Of a stretch of DNA of 64,000 nucleotides, positions 1-11,583 are shown piece after piece. Source of the DNA: Scylla paramamosain (Eukaryota > Arthropoda > Malacostraca > Decapoda > Portunidae). Under the pieces are notes generated by a model that was not told the DNA's origin, searched no databases, and worked only from the letters and a program-made list of their open reading frames with translations. A program made the translations under genes and the position numbers. Each line of letters opens with the position of its first letter. Position 1 is the first letter of the stretch. The DNA lies in contig NC_087158.1 of NCBI RefSeq assembly GCF_035594125.1, positions 6,250,501-6,314,500 on the forward strand. Direction: 5' to 3'.

Positions 1-71
1 TGATGCCATTTTCCTATCGTTCTATGCCAATAGAATGGAATACATCTACAACAAATAAGAGATAGCCTATA

Positions 72-738
<667 letters not shown>

Positions 739-991
739 ATATCTTCCCTCCCACAACAGCGATGCACTTAATGAATTGGGCCAAGATAATTTGTGAAAGC
801 TTTCTGTGTTAAAGAGATGCAGCTAGTGAGCCAATATATATACTGATTGTTCAATTAATCCTTTATGTCATAAAACTTCTCTGAAAAAATCTAGTGAATA
901 ATTTTTCCTCTATCACTGCACTGTCCTTGATCTAAATTACATATTAAAACTACACATGATAGTGTAATGATCAGTATGCTTGGTTCACAAA

Positions 992-993
<2 letters not shown>
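739..993. other. AT-rich spacer, nothing recognised
   Basis: No ORF, RNA gene or clear splice-bounded exon was seen on either strand between the pogo-like element and the first (TA)n tract. Confidence 0.6.

Positions 994-1082
<89 letters not shown>
994..1082. repeat. (TA)n microsatellite, left flank of mariner
   Basis: Uninterrupted TA dinucleotides run directly into the 3' end of the mariner, replacing the terminal inverted repeat that should stand there. Together with the tract after 2356 they probably represent one original microsatellite into which elements inserted. Confidence 0.97.
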
Positions 1083-1086
<4 letters not shown>

Positions 1087-1107
1087 ATTTCACATCCAGG
1101 CTACAAA

Positions 1108-2190
1108 CTATAGGTTATCTCCTTCGAAGTAATCCCCCTGGCACCGCATGCACTTGTCCATCCTTCTCTGCCAGGCTTGCATGCACTGCTGGAAGGATTC
1201 TTGCGGGATGCTCCTCAGCTCCGTCGTCACGGCCTTTTTGATGTCGTCCGCATCATCAAAACGGGTCCCCTTCATGACCTCCTTGAGCTTGGGGAAGAGG
1301 AAGAAGTCGCACGGAGCGAGGTCAGGTGAGTAGGGCGGTTGCTCCAGCACGGCGATGTTCTTCTTGGCCAAGAACTCTCTGATGCTCAGGGCATTGTGAG
1401 CAGGCGCATTGTCGTGGTGAAGCAGCCACGAGTTGCCCTGCCACAACTCCCGCCTCTTCTCGCGCACTGCACGAAGCAGACGCCGCAGTACTTCTTTGTA
1501 CACATGTTGGTTGACTGTCTGGCCCTGTGGCAAGAACTCGCAGTGGACGATGCCCCTCACATCGAAGAAAGCGATCAACATGACCTTGAAGCTGGACCTG
1601 GACTGCCTTGCTTTCTTCGGCCGTGGCGACGCCGGACTCTTCCATTGAAGGCTCTGGCGTTTGGTCTCCGGGTCGTACTCAAATACCCAGGACTCATCGC
1701 CGGTGATGACTCTCCTGAGCAAGTCTGGTTCAGTTTCCAGACGCTCGAGGATGTCCTGACACACCTGCATGCGTCGTCCCTTCTGGTCATCGTTCAGGAG
1801 TCTCGGCACCATCTTCGCACAGACTTTCCGCATGCCCAGATCTTCAGTGATAATCTTCCACACGCTGTTGTGGTTCATGCCAAGCTCATCTGCGATCTTT
1901 CGAACAGTCAACCGACGATCGTCACGCACCATCTGCTTGACACGCTCAACATTGGCCTCATTCCTGCTCGTTGAGGGTCTTCCACTCCTGGGGTCATCTT
2001 CCACGTCCTCCCGGCCCTCTTTGAACCTCTTGCACCACTCAAAAACACGTGAGCGTGACATTGTCTCATCCCCGTACACTTTTTGCAGCATACCCAGTGC
2101 TTCTGACGGCGTTTTCCCCAACTGCACCAAAAACTTCAAGTTTGTTCGCTGTTCAGCGCTCATTGTTAAACGACCTGCAACAGAGGACAT
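1108..2190 (-). CDS. mariner-family transposase (DD34D), intact
   Basis: The 360-residue protein starts from the ATG at 2190 (MSSVAGRLTM). The open frame extends 41 codons further upstream, but that part is 5' untranslated and terminal-repeat sequence, and 360 residues fits the roughly 345-360 usual for the family. The N-terminal half (about residues 10-115) carries the paired helix-turn-helix DNA-binding region with a GRPS hinge at 70-73. A linker MVPRLL at 127-132 corresponds to the mariner WVPHEL motif. The DDE/D catalytic triad is complete: D165 in GDESWVFEYD, D260 in HHDNAPAH and D295 in YSPDLAPCDFFLFP. Exactly 34 residues separate the last two, which is the mariner signature. No stops or frameshifts were seen, so it is young or recently active. 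The enzyme cuts and pastes the element at TA dinucleotides in the nucleus. The subfamily was not determined. Confidence 0.96.
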   Translation of the reverse strand: MSSVAGRLTMSAEQRTNLKFLVQLGKTPSEALGMLQKVYGDETMSRSRVFEWCKRFKEGREDVEDDPRSGRPSTSRNEANVERVKQMVRDDRRLTVRKIADELGMNHNSVWKIITEDLGMRKVCAKMVPRLLNDDQKGRRMQVCQDILERLETEPDLLRRVITGDESWVFEYDPETKRQSLQWKSPASPRPKKARQSRSSFKVMLIAFFDVRGIVHCEFLPQGQTVNQHVYKEVLRRLLRAVREKRRELWQGNSWLLHHDNAPAHNALSIREFLAKKNIAVLEQPPYSPDLAPCDFFLFPKLKEVMKGTRFDDADDIKKAVTTELRSIPQESFQQCMQAWQRRMDKCMRCQGDYFEGDNL

Positions 2191-2319
2191 GATTTTAAAA
2201 GCACGTAAGAAAAAGATTAGTGACTGTAGAGGGTTGGGAGCGCAGTTGTATACTCCAGAAGGATTACTTTGAAGGGGAAATATGGTGGTTTGTGGCTTGG
2301 GTTTGAAATTCATCTTTTA

Positions 2320-3460
<1,141 letters not shown>

Positions 3461-3462
3461 AT

Positions 3463-3474
3463 TGGTAGCAGAGC
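3463..3474 (+). promoter_or_regulatory. Primer-binding site, probably initiator Met tRNA
   Basis: TGGTAGCAGAGC begins two bases after the 5' LTR. As recalled, it is complementary to the 3' end of metazoan initiator methionine tRNA (ending GCTCTGCTACCA in insects). The tRNA would prime minus-strand DNA synthesis. The position immediately inside the LTR is where a PBS must lie. Confidence 0.85.
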
Positions 3475-3576
3475 GTAGTTCTATGCCCTTTTGGGGAAAT
3501 TGTTTCAAACTCCTGCTTGGGTCCAGTGCTTTTGGCAAAATCCACTTAAGTGTTAGTGTGGCACTACTCCTGCACA

Positions 3577-4473
3577 ATGGAGGATTTGTTGTGTTTGGGT
3601 GATGTTGATGGCCAAGGTGTAGCTGGGGTTAAAGTTGAGTGCAAGGAGGAGAGCAGGGAGGTGGAAGTGACCCCAGAGGTAGTTGATAAATTAATCAGTA
3701 GCAATGCTCAGTTATCCCAAGCAGTGGCACAACTGTGTAATAAGTTTGACCAAATGGGGCACATGCAAAATATGGTGTGGTCACGTCCTGTGCCCACTAT
3801 TGGAAAATTCTCTGGAAGGGTACGGAGGGCCAGTGAGTTGGATGACTGGGTAGAGGATGCCACAGAGAAAATAAAGCAGCTGGGATTACAGGGCTCTGAG
3901 GGAGTGTCATACCTGTGTGGGTTCTTGGAAGGCCCAGCCCGTCGAAGGGTCCGCAACAGTACTGTGAAGACTGTGTCTGACCTTTTTGATTGTTTGAGGT
4001 CTGCTTTTGGACCAGAACTGAATTATACAGACTTAGAAAAACAGCTGCATGCTCGGGTTCAACAGCCAGGTGAAGGAGTGTGGGAATTTGCTGATTCTCT
4101 GGGTGTTATTGTGGATAAAATGTACAAAGTGAGAGACAAGGGAGATAAAGAACGGCAATGGCTGCTAACTACATGGTTCTGTAGGAATTTGAGAGACAGA
4201 AAAGTAGGAGTGAAGTTGGGAAAATGGTGGGAAAAGCACCAGCCTGTGAAGTGGGAGGACATGGTTCAGCGAGCAGCAGACCAAGTGAGTGAGGCTGAGC
4301 GGATTGTGAAGGAAGAAGCAGAGTTAGTGAGTGGGAAAAAGCCAGAGAGAGTTGTGAGGAGTACCCTTTCTTCACCATCTTGCTCCTTGTGTGGACAACA
4401 TGGACACTTGGGATATCAGTGTGAACGGTTCAAGGAGTTGGTGTCCAAGACAGCGGGAAACGGGAGTCCTTGA
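3577..4473 (+). CDS. gag: Gag polyprotein of Ty3/gypsy element
   Basis: 298 residues from the ATG at 3577 (MEDLLCLGD); the frame opens nine codons earlier at a GTG but ATG is the expected start. The central region (about residues 60-225) has the retrotransposon-Gag capsid-like pattern: a proline-rich entry, GKFSG, DDWVEDA and helical FLEGPARRR and DLFDCLRSAFG segments. The C-terminus carries one CCHC zinc knuckle (C269, C272, H277, C282; C-x2-C-x4-H-x4-C), which binds genomic RNA during particle assembly. The stop codon at 4471 lies just past a slippery heptamer that shifts ribosomes into pol. The product would form cytoplasmic virus-like particles. Confidence 0.93.
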   Translation: MEDLLCLGDVDGQGVAGVKVECKEESREVEVTPEVVDKLISSNAQLSQAVAQLCNKFDQMGHMQNMVWSRPVPTIGKFSGRVRRASELDDWVEDATEKIKQLGLQGSEGVSYLCGFLEGPARRRVRNSTVKTVSDLFDCLRSAFGPELNYTDLEKQLHARVQQPGEGVWEFADSLGVIVDKMYKVRDKGDKERQWLLTTWFCRNLRDRKVGVKLGKWWEKHQPVKWEDMVQRAADQVSEAERIVKEEAELVSGKKPERVVRSTLSSPSCSLCGQHGHLGYQCERFKELVSKTAGNGSP

Positions 4474-4513
4474 GAACAAGGGGCCAGCTCTCAAGGCCTG
4501 ACGACAGGGCCCC
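4455..4513 (+). promoter_or_regulatory. Predicted -1 ribosomal frameshift signal (gag to pol)
   Basis: GGGAAAC at 4455-4461 is read in the gag frame as G GGA AAC, a canonical X-XXY-YYZ slippery heptamer. Six bases later an 8-bp stem can form: CCTTGAGA (4468-4475) with TCTCAAGG (4489-4496). Its loop contains GGGGCC (4480-4485), complementary to GGCCCC at 4508-4513, giving an H-type pseudoknot. The gag stop lies inside stem 1, and pol is in the -1 frame, open from 4425. All three parts sit with the spacing typical of retroviral -1 frameshifting. The structure is predicted by eye, not folded. Confidence 0.85.
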
Positions 4514-7500
4514 CACTACAGCTCAGATAAGGAGTGTGACTAATGTGACCGAGGAACGGAATGATGTAAAAAGAGGGAAAGTTAAGTTGTTTGGAAAGAC
4601 TCTGAGGATAGATGCGTTGGTGAATGGTATACCTGTAAGTGCTATGGCTGATTCTGGTGCTGAGGTCAGTCTGGTGACAGAGGAATGGTACAAACAGCAC
4701 CTCCTCCCCAAGCAAGCTGTGATCTATGGGATGGACATTCGGATTACAGATGCAAATGGGAGGGAAATTCCCTGTTTGGGTTATGTGAAGGTGAATGTGG
4801 AAATTGAGGGAAAAAGTGTTAAAGACTGTGGACTTTTTGTGAAAGGTGGTGGTGGGGAGAGTGGTGTGGTGCAGGGCACTACATTGCCAGTGTTGTTTGG
4901 GATGAATGTGTTGAAGGGAGCCGTGCACCTGGGGCTAACTGAGAAGTGGGGCAGGTGTGTCCGTGCCATTGAGGCAAAATTGAGGGTGACACAACAGCCT
5001 CTGGGGTTTGCTGTAATTCAGCAGCAACAGGATTTAGTAATCCCGGCTGGTACCAGAAGAATAATGAGAGTGTTTGTGGAAAGTTTACAGGAAGTAGATG
5101 TAGATAGTGTGGTGTTGGAGCCCTTAGTGCCTGGTGAGGGCTACTGGGTGCCTGAAGGTTTGTGTATATTTCCCAGTTATACCAGAGTGGTTAAGGGTGA
5201 AGGATGGCTGTCAGTGGGTAACCTGGGACAAGCAGATGTGCAATTCAGGCCACAGTGGAAGGTAGCCAAAGTTTCTCATGGAAGGGAGGTTACTGTGGGA
5301 AGAGCTCACACACACACAGTAGCTCAGACTGCACCTCCTTCAGTGGTTAAGGAGTTCAAGGACAGACTAGGGGTGCAGGTGGATGAGAGTCAGCTTGATT
5401 CAGCACAGTTGGAGAGACTGGATGGATTGATCCATGAGTACGGAGATGTGTTTGCTGAAAACGAGCAGGATTTGGGATGTGCTACTGGAGTGGAGCATGA
5501 AATTCACCTCAATAGTGCAGTGCCCATTCGCCTTCCATACAGACATATTCCTCCCCCATGTATCACTGAGGTTAAAGCTCATGTAAAGGGACTGTTGGAA
5601 CAGGGAGTGATAGAGGAGAGTGTGAGCCCATATGCAGCCCCAATAGTGATGGTGAGGAAGAAAGATGGTTCGCTGCGACTTTGTGTTGATTATCGAAGGC
5701 TGAACGAGGTGACAGTGAAAGATGCCTTCCCATTACCAAGGGTACAAGACACACTAGATGCATTAGCCGGGGCGCAGTATTTTTCTTCTTTTGATTTAGC
5801 TGCAGGTTATCATCAGATTCTTGTGCGGGCAGAAGACCGGCCCAAGACTGCTTTTGTAACACCATTTGGCCATTATCAATATGTGCGCTGTCCTATGGGG
5901 TTATCCAATAGCCCAGCAACATTCCAAAGGTTTATGGAGTATGTGTTTAGCGATCAGGTTTTTGTGACTCTTTTGGTGTATCTGGATGATTTGTTGGTGT
6001 TTGCTCGGAGTGTGGATGAGCATCTGGATAGACTGGAGGGAATGTTGAAGCTTTTGAGGAAACATGGGCTGAAGTTGAAACCTTCCAAATGCCACATACT
6101 AAAGCCCCAGGTTAGGTACCTTGGATTTATCATTTCTAAGGAGGGAATTAATACAGACCCAGAGAAAATACGGGCTGTACAGGAGTGGCCAGTTCCGCGC
6201 ACTGTTAGGGAGGTCAGGGCATTTGTCGCATTCTGCTCCTTTTACAGAAGGTTTGTGAAAAATTTTGCGAAGGTGGCTGCTCCGTTGCATGCTTTGATGA
6301 GTGGTGATTCTAAGGCAGCAGTGAGTGATTATTGGGGGAAGGATGAGGCCAGAGCATTTGCCTTGTTGAAAGAGAAGTTAAGTCAGGCTCCAGTGTTGAA
6401 AAGTGCAGATTACAGCAAGCAGTTTGTGGTGGAGACAGATGCTAGCTTTGAAGGACTGGGAGCAGTTTTATCTCAGGAGCATGATGGGAGGTTGCATCCG
6501 GTGGCTTTTGCAAGTAGAGGTCTCAGAAAGTCAGAGCGGAACATGAGCAATTACAGCTCTAGGAAGTTGGAGCTGTTGGCTCTGAAGTGGGCAGTGACAG
6601 AGCAGTTTAAGCACTATCTGGTGGGTGGACATTTTATAGTGCTGACGGATAATAATCCACTGGCACATTTGAACTCTGCCAAGCTTGGGGCAGTGGAGAG
6701 TAGGTGGCTGGGTGACTTGGGAAGGTTTGATTTTGAGGTGAAATACCGGCCAGGGAAGGAGAATGGTAACGCGGATGGATTGTCGAGGAGGCCCCAGGAA
6801 TTGATTGAGGGAGGAGAGGAAGAGAAGGAGATATGGGAAACCAGTCCTAACACCTCGGTGAAAGGGGTGGCTGTGATGCAGGTATGGCGTGGTGCCAGTA
6901 AGGAGCAGCTTAGGGATATGCAACAGTCTTGTCCAGTTGTAGGGAAGTTGTGGAGACAAATGATTGGTAGAGTGAGGCCAGCAGAACTAAGGCAGTTGCT
7001 ACAAGTAGAGGAGTTTAGGCAATGGTGGAGAGTGAGAGGGTCCCTCATTATGAGGCATGGGGTGATCTACTGGCGTGGAAGGGAGACAGATTCTAGGAAG
7101 TGGAAAGTGGTGTTGCCAGTGAATCAGAGACAAGAAGTGCTTAAAGCCGCTCATGATCAGTGGGGTTATCAAGGGGTTGCTAGAACAACGTCACTAGTGA
7201 AGGATAGGTTTGCTTGGCCAGGACTACATGAAGACATCAAATTGTATGTGGCAAAGTGCAAAGTCTGTGTCATGGGGAAGGAGGAGGGTGTGCGGGCCAA
7301 GACTAAGTTGGGTACGTTGGAAGCCAACCGCCCCTGGGAAGTGTTGGCTGTTGACTTCACTTTGCTGGATCCGGCCAGGGATGGCAAGGAAAATGTATTG
7401 GTGGTGACGGATGTGTTTAGCAAGTTTGCCCTGGCCTTTCCTACTAAAAACCAAAAGGCAAGCACAGTAGCCAAGATCTTGGTGGAGGAGATTTTTCACC

Positions 7501-8504
7501 GTTTTGGTTGCCCAGAAAGGGTACATAGTGACCAGGGTAGGAATTTTGAGGGAAAGTTAGTGCAGGAACTATGCAAGTATTACCATGTAGCCAAGTCTCG
7601 TACCACCCCGTATCACCCTCAAGGAAATGGGATCTGTGAGAGGTTTAACCGCACCTTACATGGGATGTTAGTTACCCTTGGTCAGGAACAGCGGGAGCAT
7701 TGGCCTAGGCACTTGTCAAGCCTCACTGCCATCTATAATACCACACCCCATGCTGTCACTGGTTTTTCACCCCATTATTTGTTGTTTGGTGTGGAGCCCC
7801 ATTTACCTTTGGATAGGTTCTGTGAGGAAACTGATAGTGAGCCTACTAACCATAGCATGTGGATTAGGAAGCTCAGAGAGACACAGGAGGCTGCTTGGAA
7901 AGCAGCTAAGTTGAACATCAAGAGTTACCACAATACCAATAGGTGGAAGCGTCAGGAGCAAGGAAAAGCAGAGCCATTGAGGGTGGGACAAAGAGTGTTG
8001 CTAAGGGACAATGCAGTACTAGGTAGGAGGAAGATTCAGCCTAAGTTTGCAGCTGAGGTGTGGGAAGTTGAGGAGGTGTTGGATGGGGTGAGTGGGGTGT
8101 ATAGGGTCAGACCAGAAGGTGAGTCCGGCTGTAGTAAGGTGTTACATCGCAGTAACTTGCGTCCTTGGAATGGCAGTGAGGGCCATGCAGGGACAAGTAA
8201 TGAAGTGCCAGCAGGGACAAGTAATGAAGGGCCAACAGAGGAGGAAGAAGTAGAAATGCCAGATATGACAGAAGTGTTAAAGCGCTTTGGGTTTCCAGAA
8301 CCGGACTCAGAGGAACAAGTGGACTCAGTGGTTGAGCAGGAGGGAGAGGATGCCCTAGGGCCTGGTGAAGAGCCAGATGAACAGAGTGGTGAAGGCTCAG
8401 AGCAGGTTAAAGGGGTTCAGGCCCCTCAACTCAGGAGGTCTAGTAGGATTGCTGAAAGGGGTGCAACGGGTTCGTCTTGTGTTGGCTGTGGGGATTGTGC
8501 ATGA
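4461..8504 (+). CDS. pol: Pol polyprotein: protease, RT, RNase H, integrase
   Basis: Pol is in the -1 frame to gag and probably made as Gag-Pol by frameshifting at 4455-4461; 4461 is the first codon after the shift. Residues below are counted from the codon at 4470 (1,344 to the stop). The aspartic protease has DSGAE at 61-65. Reverse transcriptase has SFDLAAGYH (D442) and YLDD (504-507). RNase H has D657 (ETDAS), E701 (KLELLAL) and D727 (LTDNN). The integrase N-terminal finger has H895, then Y900 where the second histidine is expected, and C930-x2-C933. The integrase core has D962, D1021 and E1057 (D58D, D35E). A GPY/F-like C-terminal domain ends LHRSNLRPW and is followed by an acidic tail without a chromodomain. 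No stops interrupt it. It converts element RNA to DNA and integrates it. Confidence 0.96.
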   Translation, partial: RESLRTRGQLSRPDDRAPTTAQIRSVTNVTEERNDVKRGKVKLFGKTLRIDALVNGIPVSAMADSGAEVSLVTEEWYKQHLLPKQAVIYGMDIRITDANGREIPCLGYVKVNVEIEGKSVKDCGLFVKGGGGESGVVQGTTLPVLFGMNVLKGAVHLGLTEKWGRCVRAIEAKLRVTQQPLGFAVIQQQQDLVIPAGTRRIMRVFVESLQEVDVDSVVLEPLVPGEGYWVPEGLCIFPSYTRVVKGEGWLSVGNLGQADVQFRPQWKVAKVSHGREVTVGRAHTHTVAQTAPPSVVKEFKDRLGVQVDESQLDSAQLERLDGLIHEYGDVFAENEQDLGCATGVEHEIHLNSAVPIRLPYRHIPPPCITEVKAHVKGLLEQGVIEESVSPYAAPIVMVRKKDGSLRLCVDYRRLNEVTVKDAFPLPRVQDTLDALAGAQYFSSFDLAAGYHQILVRAEDRPKTAFVTPFGHYQYVRCPMGLSNSPATFQRFMEYVFSDQVFVTLLVYLDDLLVFARSVDEHLDRLEGMLKLLRKHGLKLKPSKCHILKPQVRYLGFIISKEGINTDPEKIRAVQEWPVPRTVREVRAFVAFCSFYRRFVKNFAKVAAPLHALMSGDSKAAVSDYWGKDEARAFALLKEKLSQAPVLKSADYSKQFVVETDASFEGLGAVLSQEHDGRLHPVAFASRGLRKSERNMSNYSSRKLELLALKWAVTEQFKHYLVGGHFIVLTDNNPLAHLNSAKLGAVESRWLGDLGRFDFEVKYRPGKENGNADGLSRRPQELIEGGEEEKEIWETSPNTSVKGVAVMQVWRGASKEQLRDMQQSCPVVGKLWRQMIGRVRPAELRQLLQVEEFRQWWRVRGSLIMRHGVIYWRGRETDSRKWKVVLPVNQRQEVLKAAHDQWGYQGVARTTSLVKDRFAWPGLHEDIKLYVAKCKVCVMGKEEGVRAKTKLGTLEANRPWEVLAVDFTLLDPARDGKENVLVVTDVFSKFALAFPTKNQKASTVAKILVEEIFHRFGCPERVHSDQGRNFEGKLVQELCKYYHVAKSRTTPYHPQGNGICERFNRTLHGMLVTLGQEQREHWPRHLSSLTAIYNTTPHAVTGFSPHYLLFGVEPHLPLDRFCEETDSEPTNHSMWIRKLRETQEAAWKAAKLNIKSYHNTNRWKRQEQGKAEPLRVGQRVLLRDNAVLGRRKIQPKFAAEVWEVEEVLDGVSGVYRVRPEGESGCSKVLHRSNLRPWNGSEGHAGTSNEVPAGTSNEGPTEEEEVEMPDMTEVLKRFGFPEPDSEEQVDSVVEQEGEDALGPGEEPDEQSGEGSEQVKGVQAPQLRRSSRIAERGATGSSCVGCGDCA

Positions 8505-8521
8505 GGGCATGCACAAAGTTC

Positions 8522-8532
8522 AGGGGGGTGAG
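8522..8532 (+). promoter_or_regulatory. Polypurine tract
   Basis: The G-rich, almost pure purine run AGGGGGGTGAG ends exactly at the first base of the 3' LTR. RNase H leaves this tract to prime plus-strand DNA synthesis. It starts 18 bases after the pol stop codon. Confidence 0.85.
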
Positions 8533-9390
8533 TGTAAGAAGTTGAAGTGGGCGCGCCTGCGAGAGGCTCACAGACTAGTCAGCGAGTCCCGCCAAAACGA
8601 GTCTTAAGGCCCTGGAGGTTTGTTGTTGTGGGAATTTTGGCGGGAGAGGCGAGCGAGAGAGAGACAGGGTGCAGAGTAGTGGTGGATTTGCCATTTGATT
8701 TGCAGGTATGTTATTGGGATTTGTTGTATTCTTTCATGGTGAAACAGTGTACATTGGGGGACATTATTGGGAGATAGGGTGGTGATTTGTACGCTTGGTT
8801 GGCAGGAGTTTGGTCTTGGCAGTGTGCTGTGGGACGTCAGTGAGGTGGCACCGTAGCAGATACTGTGAACTAAGGAGGCTGCAGTGAGGAACTTGCTGTC
8901 CCTGGCTGCTATGGTGTTAGTACCGCCGTGCATGGAGGAAGAGCTGCAGTACTTCAGGGTAGTGGTAGTGGTGTACCTTCAGCGCGTTGGGTCGGTGTGC
9001 GGTTGGGCCTATAGGGTGTGAGGGTCCTGGGGGTACTGGTTAGGGTGGGACTGTCAGTGGCATATAACATTTCTTGTGTTGGTGCGTGAAGTGTTTATTT
9101 CTCCTGTTTATTTGTATGTGGATTTACCCATTTTCTCATGGGATCAGGTATTTTGGAGTGCCAGCAGTGTGGCCTCTAAGAGTGTTAAGCACTCATATTT
9201 TATTTGTGTTTTCTTTATTATGTACTCATTTGTGTTTTCTTTATTATGTATTCAATCATTAAATTTTTAAATTGTGGCCCAGGTTTCTGTGAACCTAAGC
9301 AGGAGGTTTAAATTAATCAGTGGGTTCTTGTGGTGAGTGCTTGGTGAGCCTAATTAAGGTAGGTTAACTGTGCCCTAGTTTTGCACTCAT

Positions 9391-9394
<4 letters not shown>
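8533..9394 (+). repeat. 3' LTR of the Ty3/gypsy element
   Basis: 862 bp, identical in length to the 5' LTR and differing only at 8940 (A; T at 3006). It ends CA at 9394 and is followed at once by (TA)n. Confidence 0.97.

Positions 9395-9465
<71 letters not shown>
9395..9465. repeat. (TA)n microsatellite, right flank of LTR element
   Basis: About 35 TA dinucleotides continue the tract that precedes the 5' LTR, consistent with the retrotransposon having landed inside one (TA)n array. Confidence 0.97.
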
Positions 9466-9468
<3 letters not shown>

Positions 9469-9618
9469 CAAGTTTCTTGAGCTTCATATACGAGTACTTT
9501 TATATATATTACACAAAGTCCATGACAACTGAAAAAAACTATGCAAATAATGCAATGTAGCAGTACCATCAAGGTAACACCAGTGTGCTACTAGTACTGC
9601 TGCCATCCACCTTCTGAC

Positions 9619-9750
9619 CTGCTCAGATGAAGCAGAAGTGTTGTCTTCTTGAAAAGAATCCTCAGCCACCACACCAGACCGCTCATTGCTGTGGTAGTGT
9701 TGGGAGTAGAAGTTGGGGTAGTGGACAGGAGGAATGACACTGCCCTCACT
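9619..9750 (-). CDS. Candidate internal exon of an unidentified host gene
   Basis: On the minus strand, 44 codons (SEGSVIPPVH... ending ...NTSASSEQ) lie between an acceptor TTTTCAACACAG and a donor CAG/GTCAGA. The exon is phase 0 at both ends, which joins in frame to the candidate exon at 11454-11583. A longer version starts at a stronger acceptor at 9802 (TTCTTTATTTCTTTCAG); that exon is 184 bp but begins with one extra base and would not join in frame to the upstream candidate. The peptide is rich in Ser, Tyr, His and Glu, with no recognised domain. The downstream intron would contain the retrotransposon and mariner. It could be chance; RNA evidence is needed. Confidence 0.35.
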
Positions 9751-9802
9751 CTGTGTTGAAAATATATGCTGCCATAAGATGGAGAAAATACTGAATCTGA
9801 TA

Positions 9803-11453
9803 CTGAAAGAAATAAAGAACAAAATTGTTTACAAAAATTTTATCATAATTTTTTATAATATCAAGCAAATCTACAGAACATAGGACAACTCTACAACAAG
9901 CGGGCTCCAGGCTCCAGGCTGGCAAGCTTGAATAGTCTACACATCATATAAACTTTTGACTGAATAAAGATTCCGATGGATCCATGCTATTTTACAGGAT
10001 TTAAGCTTTTAACAATGATACAAGTTCCCCATCAAAGGAACAACAAACTAAAGTCAAGTATGCGATCTCCTTCACTTTGTGTGCCTTCTTGTTGCAGTAA
10101 AATAATGCTCAGCTTCATTTATCCAATTTTCATGGTCTAAACGAAACCTTTCTTATCAAAGATAATATAAGTTGTGGGATTTAGTTCACAATCAAATCAA
10201 CATTTCTCTATTTTACCTACATCTGACATCTGTATTCATATGAATTTTTCTACAGCTACCCACCCACCAAGAGAGGAGTGCTGTGGAGATCTCCATCACC
10301 CACAATAAGTCCCTGAAATGCCTAAATAAACTTGGGATTCATGTCAAATAAAAACAAAACTCACTGGGACATAGTACACATTTGCAAGAGTCCAAGGCAA
10401 GACTATCCCACCATCTGTGTACTATGGAATGTTCCCAACAACTGGAGTTACCCACAACTGAGCTGCACTTGGTGCCAATGACCACTCATTCTCAGATACC
10501 CAACTCCTAAGCAAATCATTGCTGCATCTGATTACCACTAGGACAATACTTAGTAAAAATTAACAAAGGTGGGGAGTTCCTCAGTCTATTTCCATTACTG
10601 GGTAGGATACAGATGGAGAAATAGTACAAAAGACAGTTCAGTATTTGGTACAGTAGAGAACACTAACCCTCACCTATAGAAAGAGATCAGCCATCAATAC
10701 TTTCAAAGGAATAATTTCATCACTGTAATATGGTTCTTTTTCAGGTCCCTTCAATAAACCTTGCATGTCACTAGGTCATGGACCATGCTTCTATGAAAAG
10801 GCACAGATCAATGCCTCTTATGAAAGAGCACAGAGTTGATCAGGAATGAAAAAAGAAAAACTTAACTGACTTTGGAATCAAATATCTAAACTACATCTCT
10901 GTAAAAAAGATAGGGAGACTGACAGAAATTTAATTGGAAAACATTTTATACAACATGGACAACCAAGGTCATGTGACCTTCTTGACATAATTCCTCCTAT
11001 CAAATCACAATCTAAAAGCTTAAACACCTGATACATTGAGCCTCCTACACACATTATGAACAGATGGTTCCCAGCCTTTTTTAGGAGATTAGTACAATGC
11101 CATGTTAACCTTCACATTATCATCCAAACATCAATTTAAAAAGCTAAATACTTATCAAGTGAATTTACACATGCTTCAACACTCATATGCAGAATCCTGC
11201 ACACAAACTTGACATGCCTTTGACAACTTTTTTATTGTCATATAAGAGAAATAATAAATCACCACCTCATTTCCTTCCCTCTTATGTTGCTTAGTGTTTT
11301 GAGGACATGCTGCCATACATACATAGCACAACACAAGTACAAAAATTAAGAGTGAAACATTGTGAAAACAAGGAATAAATATGTTTCATGTGACAGCATA
11401 GGAAGTGAAGCACAAGAAGTACAAGTGGCTAGGTGTACAGGCCACACACCTAC
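9803..11453. other. Low-copy AT-rich DNA, possible intron
   Basis: No long ORF and no recognised transposon. If the exons at 9619-9750 and 11454-11583 are real this is the intron between them. A short duplicated GGCTCCAGGCTCCAGGCTGG string lies near 9901. A weak extra exon candidate at 10452-10527 is discussed among the rejected items. Confidence 0.5.
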
Positions 11454-11583
11454 CTGGCTTGGTCTCAGGTTCAACACCCGGGCTTGGCGGGGCACGGCGG
11501 CCATGCCTGCTGCTAATGACCTGGCCTGTACCTGGTTGATTCGGGCTTCATCCTCAGCCGTCAAAAGCTTGTTGTTGATAATT
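11454..11583 (-). CDS. Candidate internal exon of an unidentified host gene
   Basis: On the minus strand the acceptor ends GATGATGGCACAG after a long pyrimidine-rich tract (CTTCACCTCCCCTTCCCTTC). The donor is AGCCAG/GTAGGTGT. Between them one frame is open for 43 codons (IINNKLLTAEDEARINQVQ... ending ...RVLNLRPSQ), one leading base and ending at phase 0. The Ala, Arg, Gln and Glu-rich composition, unlike the AT-rich surroundings, makes it the best coding candidate outside the transposons. A tRNA-like B-box match lies inside it but is probably chance. No family is recognised. Confidence 0.42.

Noticed and set aside
10452..10527. Further minus-strand exon (25 codons, CSNDLLRSWV...) with donor TGG/GTAACT
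   Set aside because: The acceptor lacks a pyrimidine tract, and its one-base lead does not fit after the exon at 11454-11583.
11419..11490. tRNA-derived SINE with A-box-like TGGCTAGGTG and B-box GGTTCAACACC about 42 bp apart
   Set aside because: The A box is imperfect, there is no tail or target duplication, and the same bases form a better minus-strand exon with splice sites.
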